From Glacieibacterium sp038211965 (GTDB taxonomy: Bacteria; Pseudomonadota; Alphaproteobacteria; Sphingomonadales; Sphingomonadaceae), in assembly GCA_038211965.1 (NCBI GenBank), contig JBBQVB010000001.1:1-64000 (forward strand): 64,000 nt of DNA. Reading direction: 5' to 3'. The position numbers were made by a program, and so were the translations under genes. This document shows positions 8,951 to 17,635 of the stretch, piece by piece (the stretch's first letter is position 1; every line of letters begins with the position of its first letter). The notes below the pieces were generated by a model. It was not told the origin of the DNA. It searched no databases and saw only the letters and a program-made list of their open reading frames with translations.

Positions 8951-9673
8951 ATGAAGTTCGTTTCGCTTGGCGTGATCGCGTTGTTCGCCGCTGCCGCCGC
9001 ACCCGCCAGCGCCGTTCTGGTCCATGATTTTCAGCTTAATGGCTCGCTCAGCGATGCGTTCGGTGGCCCCGACATCGTCAACAATGGCGGGACGCTCGGC
9101 GCGACGGGCATCACCTTCGGTGCCAACCAGGGTCCGACGCTGGGCGGTTTCGCGAATACGGGCGTCTATTCTGTCGCGCTGAGCTTTTCGCACGACGTCA
9201 GCAACGGCTATCGCAAGATCCTCGACTTCAAGACCCGCACATCAGACAACGGCCTCTACAATCTCAATCAAAACCTGAATTTTTATCCGATCACGACAAG
9301 TCCGACGCCGAACTTTGCCGACGGCGTGCTGGCGTCGGTCGTGCTCACCCGCGACGCCAGCGGCCTGACCACCGGCTATGTCAATGGCGTGCAGTATATT
9401 CAGTTCGTCGATAGTAACAATCTGGCGGTGATCGACACCGAACTCAATTTTCTGCGCGACGATTTCGCGACCGGCGAGCGCGAGGCGGCAGCGGGCTTCC
9501 TCGACAGCATCTGCGTCTACGACACCGCGCTGACTGGGGCCGAAGTCGCAGCGCAGACGTGCAGCGGCAGCGGCGTGGGCGCGGTTCCCGAGCCCGCCAC
9601 GTGGGCGCTGATGATCGCGGGCTTCGGCTTCGTCGGCACCGCGCTGCGCCGCCGGACCGCTCTTACGGCCTAA
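8951..9673 (+). CDS. PEP-CTERM sorting domain protein with LamG-like fold
   Basis: This is a secreted protein destined for exosortase processing. It has a signal peptide (residues 1-22, ending ASA), a body of about 180 residues whose opening DFQLNGSLSDAFGG resembles concanavalin/LamG domains, and a C-terminal sorting signal. The signal comprises VPEPATWALMIAGFGFVG and a basic tail LRRR, the form typical of sphingomonads. The protein is likely surface or matrix associated. The ATG at 8951 is chosen because earlier in-frame codons lie upstream of the transcription start implied by the sigma-54 promoter. The exosortase gene is not in the window. Confidence 0.88.
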   Translation: MKFVSLGVIALFAAAAAPASAVLVHDFQLNGSLSDAFGGPDIVNNGGTLGATGITFGANQGPTLGGFANTGVYSVALSFSHDVSNGYRKILDFKTRTSDNGLYNLNQNLNFYPITTSPTPNFADGVLASVVLTRDASGLTTGYVNGVQYIQFVDSNNLAVIDTELNFLRDDFATGEREAAAGFLDSICVYDTALTGAEVAAQTCSGSGVGAVPEPATWALMIAGFGFVGTALRRRTALTA

Positions 9674-9706
9674 ACGCGCCGCGGTCGGCCACTCCGCGAC
9701 GGCGGC

Positions 9707-10969
9707 TTACGGGCGGTCGCGCCGTCCCAGCAGCCGCAGGCGAAGCGCGTTTAGCTTGATGAACCCCTCGGCGTCGCGCTGGTCGTATGCCCCTGCATCG
9801 TCCTCGAAGGTGACGATCCCCGGCGAGTACAGCGTGAACGGCGATTTGCGCCCGACGACCGCCGCCGAGCCCTTGTAGAGCTTGAGGCGCACAGTGCCCG
9901 TGACGCGCTTCTGGCTGTGGTCGATCGCCGCCTGCAGCATCTCGCGCTCGGGCGAGAACCAGAAGCCGTTGTAGATCAGCCCCGCGTACTTCGGCCCGAG
10001 CTCGTCCTTGAGGTGCATCGCGCCGCGATCGAGGGTAATCTGCTCGATCCCCCGATGCGCGATGTGGAGGATGGTGCCGCCCGGCGTTTCGTACATGCCG
10101 CGCGACTTCATGCCGACGAAGCGATTCTCGACGAGGTCGAGGCGACCGATGCCATGCGTCTTGCCGAGATCGTTGAGCCGCGCCAGCAGGCTTGCGGGGC
10201 TGAACGCTTCGCCGTTCACCGCGACCGGATCGCCGCCCTCGAAGTCGATCTCGATATATTCGGGCGTATTCGGCGCGTCCTCGGGGTTGTCGGTGCGCGA
10301 ATAGACATAGTCGGGGACCTCGTTCCACGGGTCCTCGAGCACTTTGCCCTCGCTCGACGTATGCAGGATGTTGGCGTCGGTCGAGAACGGCGACTCGCCG
10401 CGCTTGTCGCGCGGGATCGGGATCTGGTGCGCCTCGGCAAATGCGATCAGCGCTTCGCGGCTGGTCAGGTCCCACTCGCGCCACGGTGCGATGATGCGGA
10501 TATCGGGATTTAGCGCGTAATAGCCGAGCTCGAAACGGACCTGGTCGTTGCCCTTGCCCGTCGCGCCGTGGCTGACCGCGTCGGCGCCGACGGCTTTCGC
10601 GATCTCGATCTGCTTCTTGGCGATCAGCGGCCGTGCGATCGACGTGCCGAGCAGATATTGCCCTTCGTACAGCGCGTTGGCGCGCATCATCGGGAAGACA
10701 TAGTCGCGCACGAATTCTTCGCGCAGGTCTTCGATGAAGATGTTCTCGGGGCGCACGCCCATCAGCTCGGCCTTGTGCCGCGCCGGCCCCAGTTCCTCGC
10801 CCTGACCGAGGTCGGCGGTGAAGGTGACGACCTCGCACTGGTAGGTCTGCTGGAGCCACTTCAGGATCACCGAGGTGTCGAGGCCGCCCGAGAAGGCGAG
10901 CACGACCTTTCGGACGCGCTTGGCGTCGTGGCCGTCGTCGTGGGGGAATTTCTTGACGTCCTGCGACAC
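9707..10969 (-). CDS. argG: argininosuccinate synthase
   Basis: This enzyme condenses citrulline and aspartate with ATP in arginine biosynthesis. The N-type ATP pyrophosphatase loop VVLAFSGGLDTSVIL lies at about 27-41. Further conserved stretches are GATGKGNDQVRFE and KSRGMYETPGGTIL. The 420-residue length belongs to the longer argG subtype. It is convergent with the PEP-CTERM gene (33-base gap) and divergent from the copper-storage gene. Confidence 0.96.
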   Translation of the reverse strand: MSQDVKKFPHDDGHDAKRVRKVVLAFSGGLDTSVILKWLQQTYQCEVVTFTADLGQGEELGPARHKAELMGVRPENIFIEDLREEFVRDYVFPMMRANALYEGQYLLGTSIARPLIAKKQIEIAKAVGADAVSHGATGKGNDQVRFELGYYALNPDIRIIAPWREWDLTSREALIAFAEAHQIPIPRDKRGESPFSTDANILHTSSEGKVLEDPWNEVPDYVYSRTDNPEDAPNTPEYIEIDFEGGDPVAVNGEAFSPASLLARLNDLGKTHGIGRLDLVENRFVGMKSRGMYETPGGTILHIAHRGIEQITLDRGAMHLKDELGPKYAGLIYNGFWFSPEREMLQAAIDHSQKRVTGTVRLKLYKGSAAVVGRKSPFTLYSPGIVTFEDDAGAYDQRDAEGFIKLNALRLRLLGRRDRP

Positions 10970-11076
10970 TGGGCGGGCCTTCCGAGGGGGGCGAAGCGCG
11001 GCGCAGCTATAGCGTCCGACCGCCGCGAAGCAACGATTACGCTTCGATGACGTTGTGCAGGTGCGAAGGAGATTCC

Positions 11077-11412
11077 GTGGACCCGCTCGACCCCCGTATC
11101 CAGGCGTGCATCGAAGCGTGCAACCGCGCCCATGGAATCTGCCTCGGCATGGCGTTCAACCATTGCCTCGACGAAGGCGGCGCGCATGTCGCACCGCCGC
11201 ATTTCCGCCTCATGGCCGACTGTGCGCAGATCTGCGCGACAGCCGCCGACTTCATGCTGCGCTCGTCGGCGCATCATGCAGCGATCTGCGCGGCGTGCGC
11301 CGAGGTGTGCGAGGCCTGCGCGGCGAGTTGCGAAGGTCTCGACGGGATGGAGCCGTGCGCCGCCGCCTGCCGGACCTGCGCCGCGAGCTGCCGCGAACTG
11401 GCAGCGGGCTGA
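11077..11412 (+). CDS. Csp-type four-helix copper-storage protein (DUF326)
   Basis: This is a small cysteine-rich helical protein. It has 15 Cys in 111 residues, spaced as CxxxC and CxxCxxxC turns along predicted helices (for example CAACAEVCEACAASC and CAAACRTCAASC). This is the pattern of Csp1/Csp3 four-helix bundles that hold many Cu(I) ions in the core. No signal peptide is seen, which favours the cytosolic Csp3 type. I chose GTG at 11077 because AAGGAG sits six bases upstream; an ATG at 11047 would add ten residues. It stands 46 bases before crtF, so it may be co-transcribed with the photosynthesis superoperon. Confidence 0.85.
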   Translation: MDPLDPRIQACIEACNRAHGICLGMAFNHCLDEGGAHVAPPHFRLMADCAQICATAADFMLRSSAHHAAICAACAEVCEACAASCEGLDGMEPCAAACRTCAASCRELAAG

Positions 11413-11458
11413 TCCGCCGGGGGTGACAGCGCGGCGCGGCTGTCGCACCGTCGGCGGC

Positions 11459-12559
11459 ATGACCCTCCGCACCCGCTGGCTCGCCCTCCGCAACCGCCTG
11501 CTTGCCGATCCCGCCTTCCAGTCGTGGGCGGCAGTCTTTCCGCTGACACGGCCGCGCGCCCGGGGCGAGGCGGCGGCGCTGTTCGATCTCGTCGCGGGGT
11601 TCGTCCATTCGCAGATCCTGTTCGCGTTCGTCGATCTGCGGCTGACCGAGCGGTTGCGGGACGGACCCGTCGCCGAACACGAACTCGCCGCCGGTTGCGA
11701 CCTCCCGCCCGATGCCATGCGCCGCCTGCTGCGCGGCGCAGCGGCGCTCGGACTCGTCGAGCCCATCGGCGATGGCTGGGCGCTCGGCCCGCGCGGCGCG
11801 GCGCTGGCCGGCAATGACGGCGCTGCGGCGATGATCGCGCACCACCGCGCCTTCTATGCCGATCTGGCCGACCCGGTGGCGCTGTTGCGGCGCGGCGGCG
11901 GTGGCGGCGAACTCGCGCGCTACTGGGCGTATGCGCGCAGCACCGCGCCCACCGTGGCCGCCCCGGCGGAAGTTGCCGCCTATTCGGCGCTGATGGCGGC
12001 GTCGCAGCCGATGGTCGCCGCGCAGGTGATCGCGGCGCGACCCTTCGCGGGCGTCCGCCGGCTGCTCGACATCGGCGGCGGCGAGGGGGCGTTCGTGAGT
12101 GCCGTCGCGGCAGCGCAGCCCGGCCTCGAGCTCGCGCTGTTCGACCTGCCCGCCGTCGCGGCGCGGGCGCGCTCCCGCCTCGATGGCGCCGGCCTGCACC
12201 GCATCGCGACCCACGGCGGCAGCTTTTTCGGCGGCGCGCTGCCGGAGGGGTACGACATGATGTCGCTGGTGCGCATCCTCCACGATCACGACGATGGTCC
12301 GGCACTGTCGCTGCTGCGCGCCGTCCACACTGCGCTGCCGCCCAAGGGGCGCCTGCTGATCGCCGAACCCATGGCGGGCGACCGCCCCGACCGGGTCGGC
12401 GACGCCTATTTCGGTTTCTACCTGCTGGCGATGGGGCAGGGCCGCGCGCGATCACCGTCCGAAGTCGGCAAGCTGCTCGAATCGGCGGGGTTTGCCAGAA
12501 GTCGCACATTGGCGACGCCGTTGCCCATGATCGCCCGCGCCATCGTTGCGGAAGCGTAA
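11459..12559 (+). CDS. crtF: demethylspheroidene/hydroxyneurosporene O-methyltransferase CrtF
   Basis: This SAM-dependent O-methyltransferase adds the 1-methoxy group to acyclic carotenoids of the spheroidene/spirilloxanthin pathways. An N-terminal helical dimerisation region with a winged-helix-like part (about 60-110) is followed by the methyltransferase domain. That domain has motif I LLDIGGGEGAF (about 201-211), ALFDLPAV and LLIAEPMAG. Family membership alone fits several plant-type O-methyltransferases. The position directly in front of bchCXYZ, the classical crtF-bchC order of purple bacteria, makes CrtF the clear choice. The product has 366 residues. Confidence 0.9.
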   Translation: MTLRTRWLALRNRLLADPAFQSWAAVFPLTRPRARGEAAALFDLVAGFVHSQILFAFVDLRLTERLRDGPVAEHELAAGCDLPPDAMRRLLRGAAALGLVEPIGDGWALGPRGAALAGNDGAAAMIAHHRAFYADLADPVALLRRGGGGGELARYWAYARSTAPTVAAPAEVAAYSALMAASQPMVAAQVIAARPFAGVRRLLDIGGGEGAFVSAVAAAQPGLELALFDLPAVAARARSRLDGAGLHRIATHGGSFFGGALPEGYDMMSLVRILHDHDDGPALSLLRAVHTALPPKGRLLIAEPMAGDRPDRVGDAYFGFYLLAMGQGRARSPSEVGKLLESAGFARSRTLATPLPMIARAIVAEA

Positions 12560-12588
12560 ATTAGCTGACGATGCCGCGACGAACGCGG

Positions 12589-12616
12589 TTGACAAGCCTA
12601 TACGTCAACCTAGACT
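12589..12616 (+). promoter_or_regulatory. sigma-70-type promoter upstream of bchC
   Basis: A perfect -35 hexamer TTGACA at 12589-12594 is followed after 16 bases by TAGACT at 12611-12616, four of six matches to the -10 consensus. It lies in the 153-base gap between crtF and bchC and would give a leader of about 90 bases. The -10 is covered by the PpsR-like palindrome, as expected for a redox/light repressor. Spacing and position are seen directly; activity is inferred. Confidence 0.5.
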
Positions 12617-12620
12617 GACA
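12603..12620 (+). promoter_or_regulatory. PpsR/CrtJ-like operator
   Basis: The 18-base element CGTCAA-N6-CTGACA differs at two positions from the PpsR/CrtJ consensus TGTCAA-N6-TTGACA (TGT-N12-ACA). It overlaps the putative bchC -10 hexamer. A third half-site, TTGAC at 12589-12593, forms an inverted repeat with GTCAA at 12604-12608 (spacer 10). PpsR represses bch, crt and puc genes under oxygen in purple bacteria. No ppsR gene is in this window. Confidence 0.55.
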
Positions 12621-12712
12621 CTCCAAGGCGTCCAACCGGGCTGACACGAGGTTGGAGCTCTGGGGGCAATAAGCGGCGCAAAAGCCGCAGGATAAGGGGT
12701 TGAGGGTCGGTG

Positions 12713-13663
12713 ATGGAGACCATCGCTGTTGTCATGGAGGGGCCGGGCCAGCTGTCGCTGCGCGCGCTCGCTCTGACCGGCATCGATGGTGGAAACATCG
12801 ATGCGGGTTCGGTTGCAGTCGATATCGACTGGAGCGGCATCAGCACCGGCACCGAGCGTCTGCTCTACACGGGCCGGATGCCGAATTTTCCCGGCATGGG
12901 TTATCCCCTCGTCCCCGGCTATGAATCGGTCGGGCGTATCGTTGCCGCCGGGGCCGGAGCCGAGGCGCGGATCGGCGAGACAGTATTTGTCCCCGGCGCT
13001 AGTTGTTTCGAAGGCGCGCGCGGTTTGTTCGGTGGGGCAGCGCGCCGCGTCATCGTTCCCGCCGCCCGCGCGCATCCGGTCGCTGCCGACCTGCGCGAGC
13101 GCGGCGTGCTGCTGGCGCTCGCCGCCACCGCCTACCACGCGCTCGTCGTCGGCAAGGTACCCGAACTCGTCGTCGGGCACGGCGTGCTGGGTCGCCTGCT
13201 GGCGCGCGTGATCGTCGCTGCCGGCCACGCCGCGCCGACGGTTTGGGAGACCAACGAAACACGCCGCGCGGGCGGTGCCGGTTACAGTGTCGTCGACCCG
13301 TCGGAGGACGCGCGCCGCGACTATGGCTGCATCTGCGACATGAGCGGCGACGCGCGCCTGATCGACACGCTGATCGGGCGGCTGGCGAAGCGCGGCGAGA
13401 TCGTGCTCGGTGGCTTCTACGAGGGCGATGTCGGCTTCGCGTTCGCGCCTGCCTTCATGCGCGAGGCAAGCCTGAAGATCGCCGCCGAGTGGCAGCCGTC
13501 GGACCTCGCGGCGGTCAATTCTCTGATCGCTTGCGGCCTGCTGTCCCTGGACGGCCTGATTACGCACACTGCCGCCGCAGCCGATGCGGCGGACGCCTAC
13601 CCGGTGGCCTTCGGCGATGCGGCCTGCCTCAAGATGATCCTCGACTGGAGCGCGACCGCATGA
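12713..13663 (+). CDS. bchC: bacteriochlorophyllide a dehydrogenase BchC
   Basis: This is the 3-hydroxyethyl bacteriochlorophyllide a dehydrogenase, which oxidises the C3 hydroxyethyl group to acetyl late in bacteriochlorophyll a synthesis. The 316-residue protein belongs to the medium-chain dehydrogenase family. It has the family segments DWSGISTGTERLLYTGRMP and PLVPGYESVGRIV, and a nucleotide-binding region around VVGHGVLGRLLARV. It starts the bchCXYZ cassette; its stop overlaps the bchX start as ATGA. GTG at 12710 is an alternative start one codon earlier. Confidence 0.95.
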   Translation: METIAVVMEGPGQLSLRALALTGIDGGNIDAGSVAVDIDWSGISTGTERLLYTGRMPNFPGMGYPLVPGYESVGRIVAAGAGAEARIGETVFVPGASCFEGARGLFGGAARRVIVPAARAHPVAADLRERGVLLALAATAYHALVVGKVPELVVGHGVLGRLLARVIVAAGHAAPTVWETNETRRAGGAGYSVVDPSEDARRDYGCICDMSGDARLIDTLIGRLAKRGEIVLGGFYEGDVGFAFAPAFMREASLKIAAEWQPSDLAAVNSLIACGLLSLDGLITHTAAAADAADAYPVAFGDAACLKMILDWSATA

Positions 13664-14676
13664 GTTTGGGCGAGCCCGGTGCCGAGAAAGTCCAGGGGCT
13701 GACCCTCAACGATTTCATGCGAATGGAAGCGGCGATCGAGCCCGACCCCGTCCACACCGGCCCGGTCACCAAGGAAACGCAGATCATCGCGATCTACGGC
13801 AAGGGCGGCAGCGGCAAGTCGTTCGCGCTGTCGAACCTCAGCTACATGATGGCGCAGCAGGGCACGCGCGTCCTGCTGATCGGCTGCGACCCCAAGAGCG
13901 ACACCACGAGCCTGCTGTTCGGAGGCAAGTCGTGCCCGACGATCATCGAGACGAGCTCGAAGAAGAAGCTCGCGGGCGAGGAAGTCCGCATCGAAGACGT
14001 CTGTTTCCAGCGCGACGGCGTCTTCGCGATGGAACTCGGTGGTCCCGAGGTCGGGCGCGGCTGCGGCGGGCGCGGTATCATCCACGGCTTCGAACTCCTC
14101 GAGAAGCTCGGCTTCCACGAATGGGGCTTTGATTATGTCCTGCTCGATTTCCTCGGCGACGTGGTGTGCGGCGGCTTCGGCCTGCCGATCGCGCGCGACA
14201 TGTGCCAGAAGGTCATCGTCGTCGGCTCGAACGACCTCCAGTCGCTCTACGTCGCCAACAACGTCTGCAAGGCGGTCGAATATTTCCGCAAGATGGGCGG
14301 CAACGTCGGCGTCGCGGGCATACTGATCAACAAGGATGACGGCAGCGGCGAGGCGCAGGCGTTCGCCGACGCGGTCGGCATCCCGGTGCTGATCTCGATC
14401 CCCGCCAACGAGGACATCCGCAAGAAGAGCGCCAACTACCAGATCATCGGCACCCCCGACGGCCAATGGGGCAGCCTGTTCGAGACGCTTGCCGAGAACG
14501 TCGCCGAGGCGCCGCCGGTGCGCCCCAACCCGCTGTCGGCGGACGGGCTGCTCGCGCTGTTCAGCCCCGAGGACACCGGCGCCAACGTCACGCTGCGCCC
14601 CGCGACGCAGGCCGACATGCGCGGCGCCGACTTCGTCGTGAAGCCAAGCCTCGAAGTGGTTTACGACACGGTATGA
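13660..14676 (+). CDS. bchX: chlorophyllide a reductase iron protein BchX
   Basis: BchX is the ATP-dependent reductase component (NifH-like) of chlorophyllide a oxidoreductase. It passes electrons to BchYZ to reduce ring B. Walker A is GKGGSGKS at residues 47-54. The Cys ligands of the inter-subunit 4Fe-4S cluster lie in VGRGCGGRG and GDVVCGGFG. At 338 residues the length is normal. ATGA overlaps on both sides couple it to bchC and bchY, which would keep the subunits in balance. Confidence 0.97.
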   Translation: MSLGEPGAEKVQGLTLNDFMRMEAAIEPDPVHTGPVTKETQIIAIYGKGGSGKSFALSNLSYMMAQQGTRVLLIGCDPKSDTTSLLFGGKSCPTIIETSSKKKLAGEEVRIEDVCFQRDGVFAMELGGPEVGRGCGGRGIIHGFELLEKLGFHEWGFDYVLLDFLGDVVCGGFGLPIARDMCQKVIVVGSNDLQSLYVANNVCKAVEYFRKMGGNVGVAGILINKDDGSGEAQAFADAVGIPVLISIPANEDIRKKSANYQIIGTPDGQWGSLFETLAENVAEAPPVRPNPLSADGLLALFSPEDTGANVTLRPATQADMRGADFVVKPSLEVVYDTV

Positions 14677-16187
14677 GCTTGGGTGCCGCCTTGACCCCCG
14701 CGAACGACGCCGCCCCGGTCGTCGAAGGCGGCTGCGCCAGCGGTTCGACGATGCACGCCGCTGCGTCGGCGGCGGGGAAGTCCGAGGTGCTGGCGCGCTA
14801 TGCCGCCGATTATCCGCAAGGGCCGCACGATCAGCCGCAGTCGATGTGCCCGGCCTTCGGCAGTCTGCGCGTGGGCCTCAGGATGCGCCGCACCGCGACG
14901 ATCCTCAGCGGCTCGGCCTGCTGCGTCTACGGCCTGACCTTCACCTCGCATTTCTACGGCGCGCGGCGCTCGGTCGGCTATGTGCCATTCAATTCGGAAA
15001 GCCTCGTCACCGGCAAGTTGTTCGAGGACATCCGCGACGCCGTCCACCAGATGGCCGATCCCGAACTCTACGACACCATCGTCGTCACCAACCTGTGCGT
15101 GCCGACCGCCAGCGGCGTGCCGCTACAACTCCTCCCCGATCAGATCGACGGTGTCCGCATCATCGGCATCGACGTTCCCGGCTTCGGCATTCCGACGCAC
15201 GCCGAGGCGAAGGACGTGCTTGCGGGGGCGATGCTCGCCTACGCGCGCAAGGAGGTCGAGGCGGGACCCGTCGCGGCCCCCGCGACGCGCACCGACAAGC
15301 CGACGATCACGCTCTTGGGCGAGATGTTCCCGGTCGATCCCATCGGCATCGGCCAGATGCTCGAGCCGCTGGGCCTGGCAGTCGGCCCCAACGTCCCGAC
15401 GCGCGAATGGCGCGAGCTGTACAGCGCGCTCGACTGTGCCGCCGTCGCGGCGATCCATCCCTTCTACACCGCGAGCGTCCGCGAATTCGAAGCCGCCGGG
15501 CGCACCGTCCTGCCGTCGGCTCCGGTCGGGCGCGACGGCACCGCCGCGTGGCTCGACGCGGTCGGCAAGGCGTGCGGCGTCGCGCAGGCCCAGGTCGACG
15601 CCGCCAAGAACAAGTTCCTCCCCGCCATCGGTGCCGCGCTCGCGGGCAAGCCGATCAAGGGTCGCATCACCGTCTCGGGCTATGAGGGTTCCGAATTGCT
15701 GGTGGCGCGCCTGCTCATCGAGAGCGGCGCGGAGGTGCCCTATGTCGGCACCGCCTGCCCGCGCACCAAGTGGTCGGACCCCGACCGCGAGTGGCTTGAA
15801 GCGCGCGGCGTCCAGGTCCAGTATCGCGCCAGCCTCGAGCACGACCTGAGCGCGGTCGATTTCTACCAGCCCGATCTCGCCATCGGCACGACGCCCGTCG
15901 TCCAGCATGCGAAGGCGAAGGCCGTCCCCGCGCTGTATTTCACCAACCTGATCTCGGCGCGCCCGCTGATGGGCGTTGCGGGAGCGGGCAGCCTCGCCAC
16001 CGTCGTCAATGCCGCGCTCGGCAACCAGATCCGCTTCGACCGGATGAAGGCCTTCTTTGAGGGCGTCGGCCAAGGTGACACCGCCGGCATCTGGGAAGCC
16101 ACGCCGCGCGCGCGCCCCGAGTTCAAGGCCAAGATCGCCGCCAAACGCATCGCCGCCGCGAAGGCGGAAGAGTCGGTGGGCGTATGA
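14673..16187 (+). CDS. bchY: chlorophyllide a reductase subunit BchY
   Basis: BchY is the NifD-like catalytic subunit of chlorophyllide a oxidoreductase and, with BchZ, forms the site for ring B reduction. Cys residues expected to bind the 4Fe-4S cluster occur in SMCPAFGSLR (about 60), the SGSACCVYG region (about 85) and TNLCVPTASG (about 140). The rest has the three-domain Rossmann layout of nitrogenase-like subunits. At 504 residues it is usual for BchY. Its stop overlaps bchZ as ATGA. Confidence 0.96.
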   Translation: MSLGAALTPANDAAPVVEGGCASGSTMHAAASAAGKSEVLARYAADYPQGPHDQPQSMCPAFGSLRVGLRMRRTATILSGSACCVYGLTFTSHFYGARRSVGYVPFNSESLVTGKLFEDIRDAVHQMADPELYDTIVVTNLCVPTASGVPLQLLPDQIDGVRIIGIDVPGFGIPTHAEAKDVLAGAMLAYARKEVEAGPVAAPATRTDKPTITLLGEMFPVDPIGIGQMLEPLGLAVGPNVPTREWRELYSALDCAAVAAIHPFYTASVREFEAAGRTVLPSAPVGRDGTAAWLDAVGKACGVAQAQVDAAKNKFLPAIGAALAGKPIKGRITVSGYEGSELLVARLLIESGAEVPYVGTACPRTKWSDPDREWLEARGVQVQYRASLEHDLSAVDFYQPDLAIGTTPVVQHAKAKAVPALYFTNLISARPLMGVAGAGSLATVVNAALGNQIRFDRMKAFFEGVGQGDTAGIWEATPRARPEFKAKIAAKRIAAAKAEESVGV

Positions 16188-17635
16188 CGCTGATCCTCGA
16201 TCATGACCGCGCCGGCGGCTATTGGGGGGCGGTCTACGCCTTCACCGCGATCAAGGGCCTGCAGGTCATCATCGACGGCCCCGTCGGCTGCGAGAACCTG
16301 CCGGTCACCAGCGTTCTGCACTATACCGACGGCCTGCCGCCGCACGAACTGCCCATCGTCGTCACGGGGCTGGGCGAGGACGAGCTTGGCCGCCACGGCA
16401 CCGAGGGCGCGAGGACGCGCGCGTGGGCGACGCTCGACCGCGACCTGCCCGCCGTCGTCGTGACGGGCAGCATCGCCGAGATGATCGGCGGCGGCGTGAC
16501 GCCCGAAGGCACCAACATCCAGCGCTTCCTGCCGCGTACCATCGACGAGGATCAGTGGCAGGCCGCCGACCGCGCGCTGACGTGGCTGTGGACGCAGTAC
16601 GGGACGAAGAAGGTTCCCGCGCTCCGCCCACGCAAGGAGGGCGCGAAACCCAAGGTCAACATCATCGGGCCGATGTACGGCTGCTTCAACATGGCGTCGG
16701 ACCTCCACGAGATCCGCCGCCTGATCGAAGGCGTCGGTGCCGATGTCCATATGGTCTTCCCGCTCGGCAGCCACCTCGCCGACGTCAAGCGGCTGGCGGA
16801 GGCCGAGGTCAATGTCTGCATGTACCGCGAATTCGGGCGCGGGCTGTGCGAGACGCTCGAGCGTCCGTATCTGCAAGCGCCGATCGGCCTGACCTCGACG
16901 ACTTTGTTCCTCGAAAAACTCGGCGAGTTGCTCGGCCTTGACGCCGCGCCGTTCATCGAGCGCGAGAAGCACACGACGATCAAGCCGTTGTGGGACCTGT
17001 GGCGTTCGGTGACGCAGGATTTCTTCGGCACCGCGAGCTTCGCGGTCGTGGCGACCGAGACCTATGCGCGCGGCATGCGCAACTTCCTCGAGGAGGACCT
17101 CGGGTTGCCGTGCACCTTCAGCTTCAGCCGCACCGCCGGGGTCAAGCCCGACAATGCGGCGGTCAAGGAAGCCTTGCGGACCTCGCCGCCGCTGGTGATG
17201 TTCGGCAGCTACAACGAGCGCATGTACATGGCCGAACTCGGCAGCCGTGCCGTGTATGTGCCGGCCAGCTTTCCCGGCGCCGCGATCCGCCGCGCCACCG
17301 GCACGCCGTACATGGGCTACGCGGGCGCGACGTGGCTGGTGCAGGAAGTCTGCAACGCGCTCTTCGACGCGCTGTTCAATATCCTGCCGCTGTCGACGGC
17401 GATGGATAAGGCTGACGCGACGCCCGCGCGCCTCCTGACCCAGGTCGCGTGGGACGACAGCGCCAAGCAGGAATTCGACGCACTCGTCGAGGCGCAGCCG
17501 GTACTGGTGCGGATCAGCGCGGCGAAGCGCCTGCGCGATGCCGCCGAGCGTGCGGCACGGGCCGCCGGACTTTCCGCCGTTACCGCGCGCGAGCTGGCGG
17601 CTGCCGCTCGCGCCCTCGAGAGCATGGCCGCATGA
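16184..17635 (+). CDS. bchZ: chlorophyllide a reductase subunit BchZ
   Basis: BchZ is the NifK-like subunit that pairs with BchY. It shows the conserved N-terminus GGYWGAVYAFTAIKGLQVI, the cluster Cys region DGPVGCENLPVTS (about 30), GSIAEMIGGGV and VNIIGPMYGCFN. The C-terminal region contains PYMGYAGATWLVQEVCN. The 483-residue length is normal. It ends in an ATGA overlap with the following 52-codon ORF, at the position pufQ occupies in Rhodobacter. Confidence 0.96.
   Translation: MTLILDHDRAGGYWGAVYAFTAIKGLQVIIDGPVGCENLPVTSVLHYTDGLPPHELPIVVTGLGEDELGRHGTEGARTRAWATLDRDLPAVVVTGSIAEMIGGGVTPEGTNIQRFLPRTIDEDQWQAADRALTWLWTQYGTKKVPALRPRKEGAKPKVNIIGPMYGCFNMASDLHEIRRLIEGVGADVHMVFPLGSHLADVKRLAEAEVNVCMYREFGRGLCETLERPYLQAPIGLTSTTLFLEKLGELLGLDAAPFIEREKHTTIKPLWDLWRSVTQDFFGTASFAVVATETYARGMRNFLEEDLGLPCTFSFSRTAGVKPDNAAVKEALRTSPPLVMFGSYNERMYMAELGSRAVYVPASFPGAAIRRATGTPYMGYAGATWLVQEVCNALFDALFNILPLSTAMDKADATPARLLTQVAWDDSAKQEFDALVEAQPVLVRISAAKRLRDAAERAARAAGLSAVTARELAAAARALESMAA

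Noticed and set aside
11425..11444. Inverted repeat GACAG-N10-CTGTC upstream of crtF as a PpsR site
   Set aside because: The half-sites have the opposite order to TGT-N12-ACA, so it does not fit the PpsR consensus; it may be a hairpin after the copper-storage gene.
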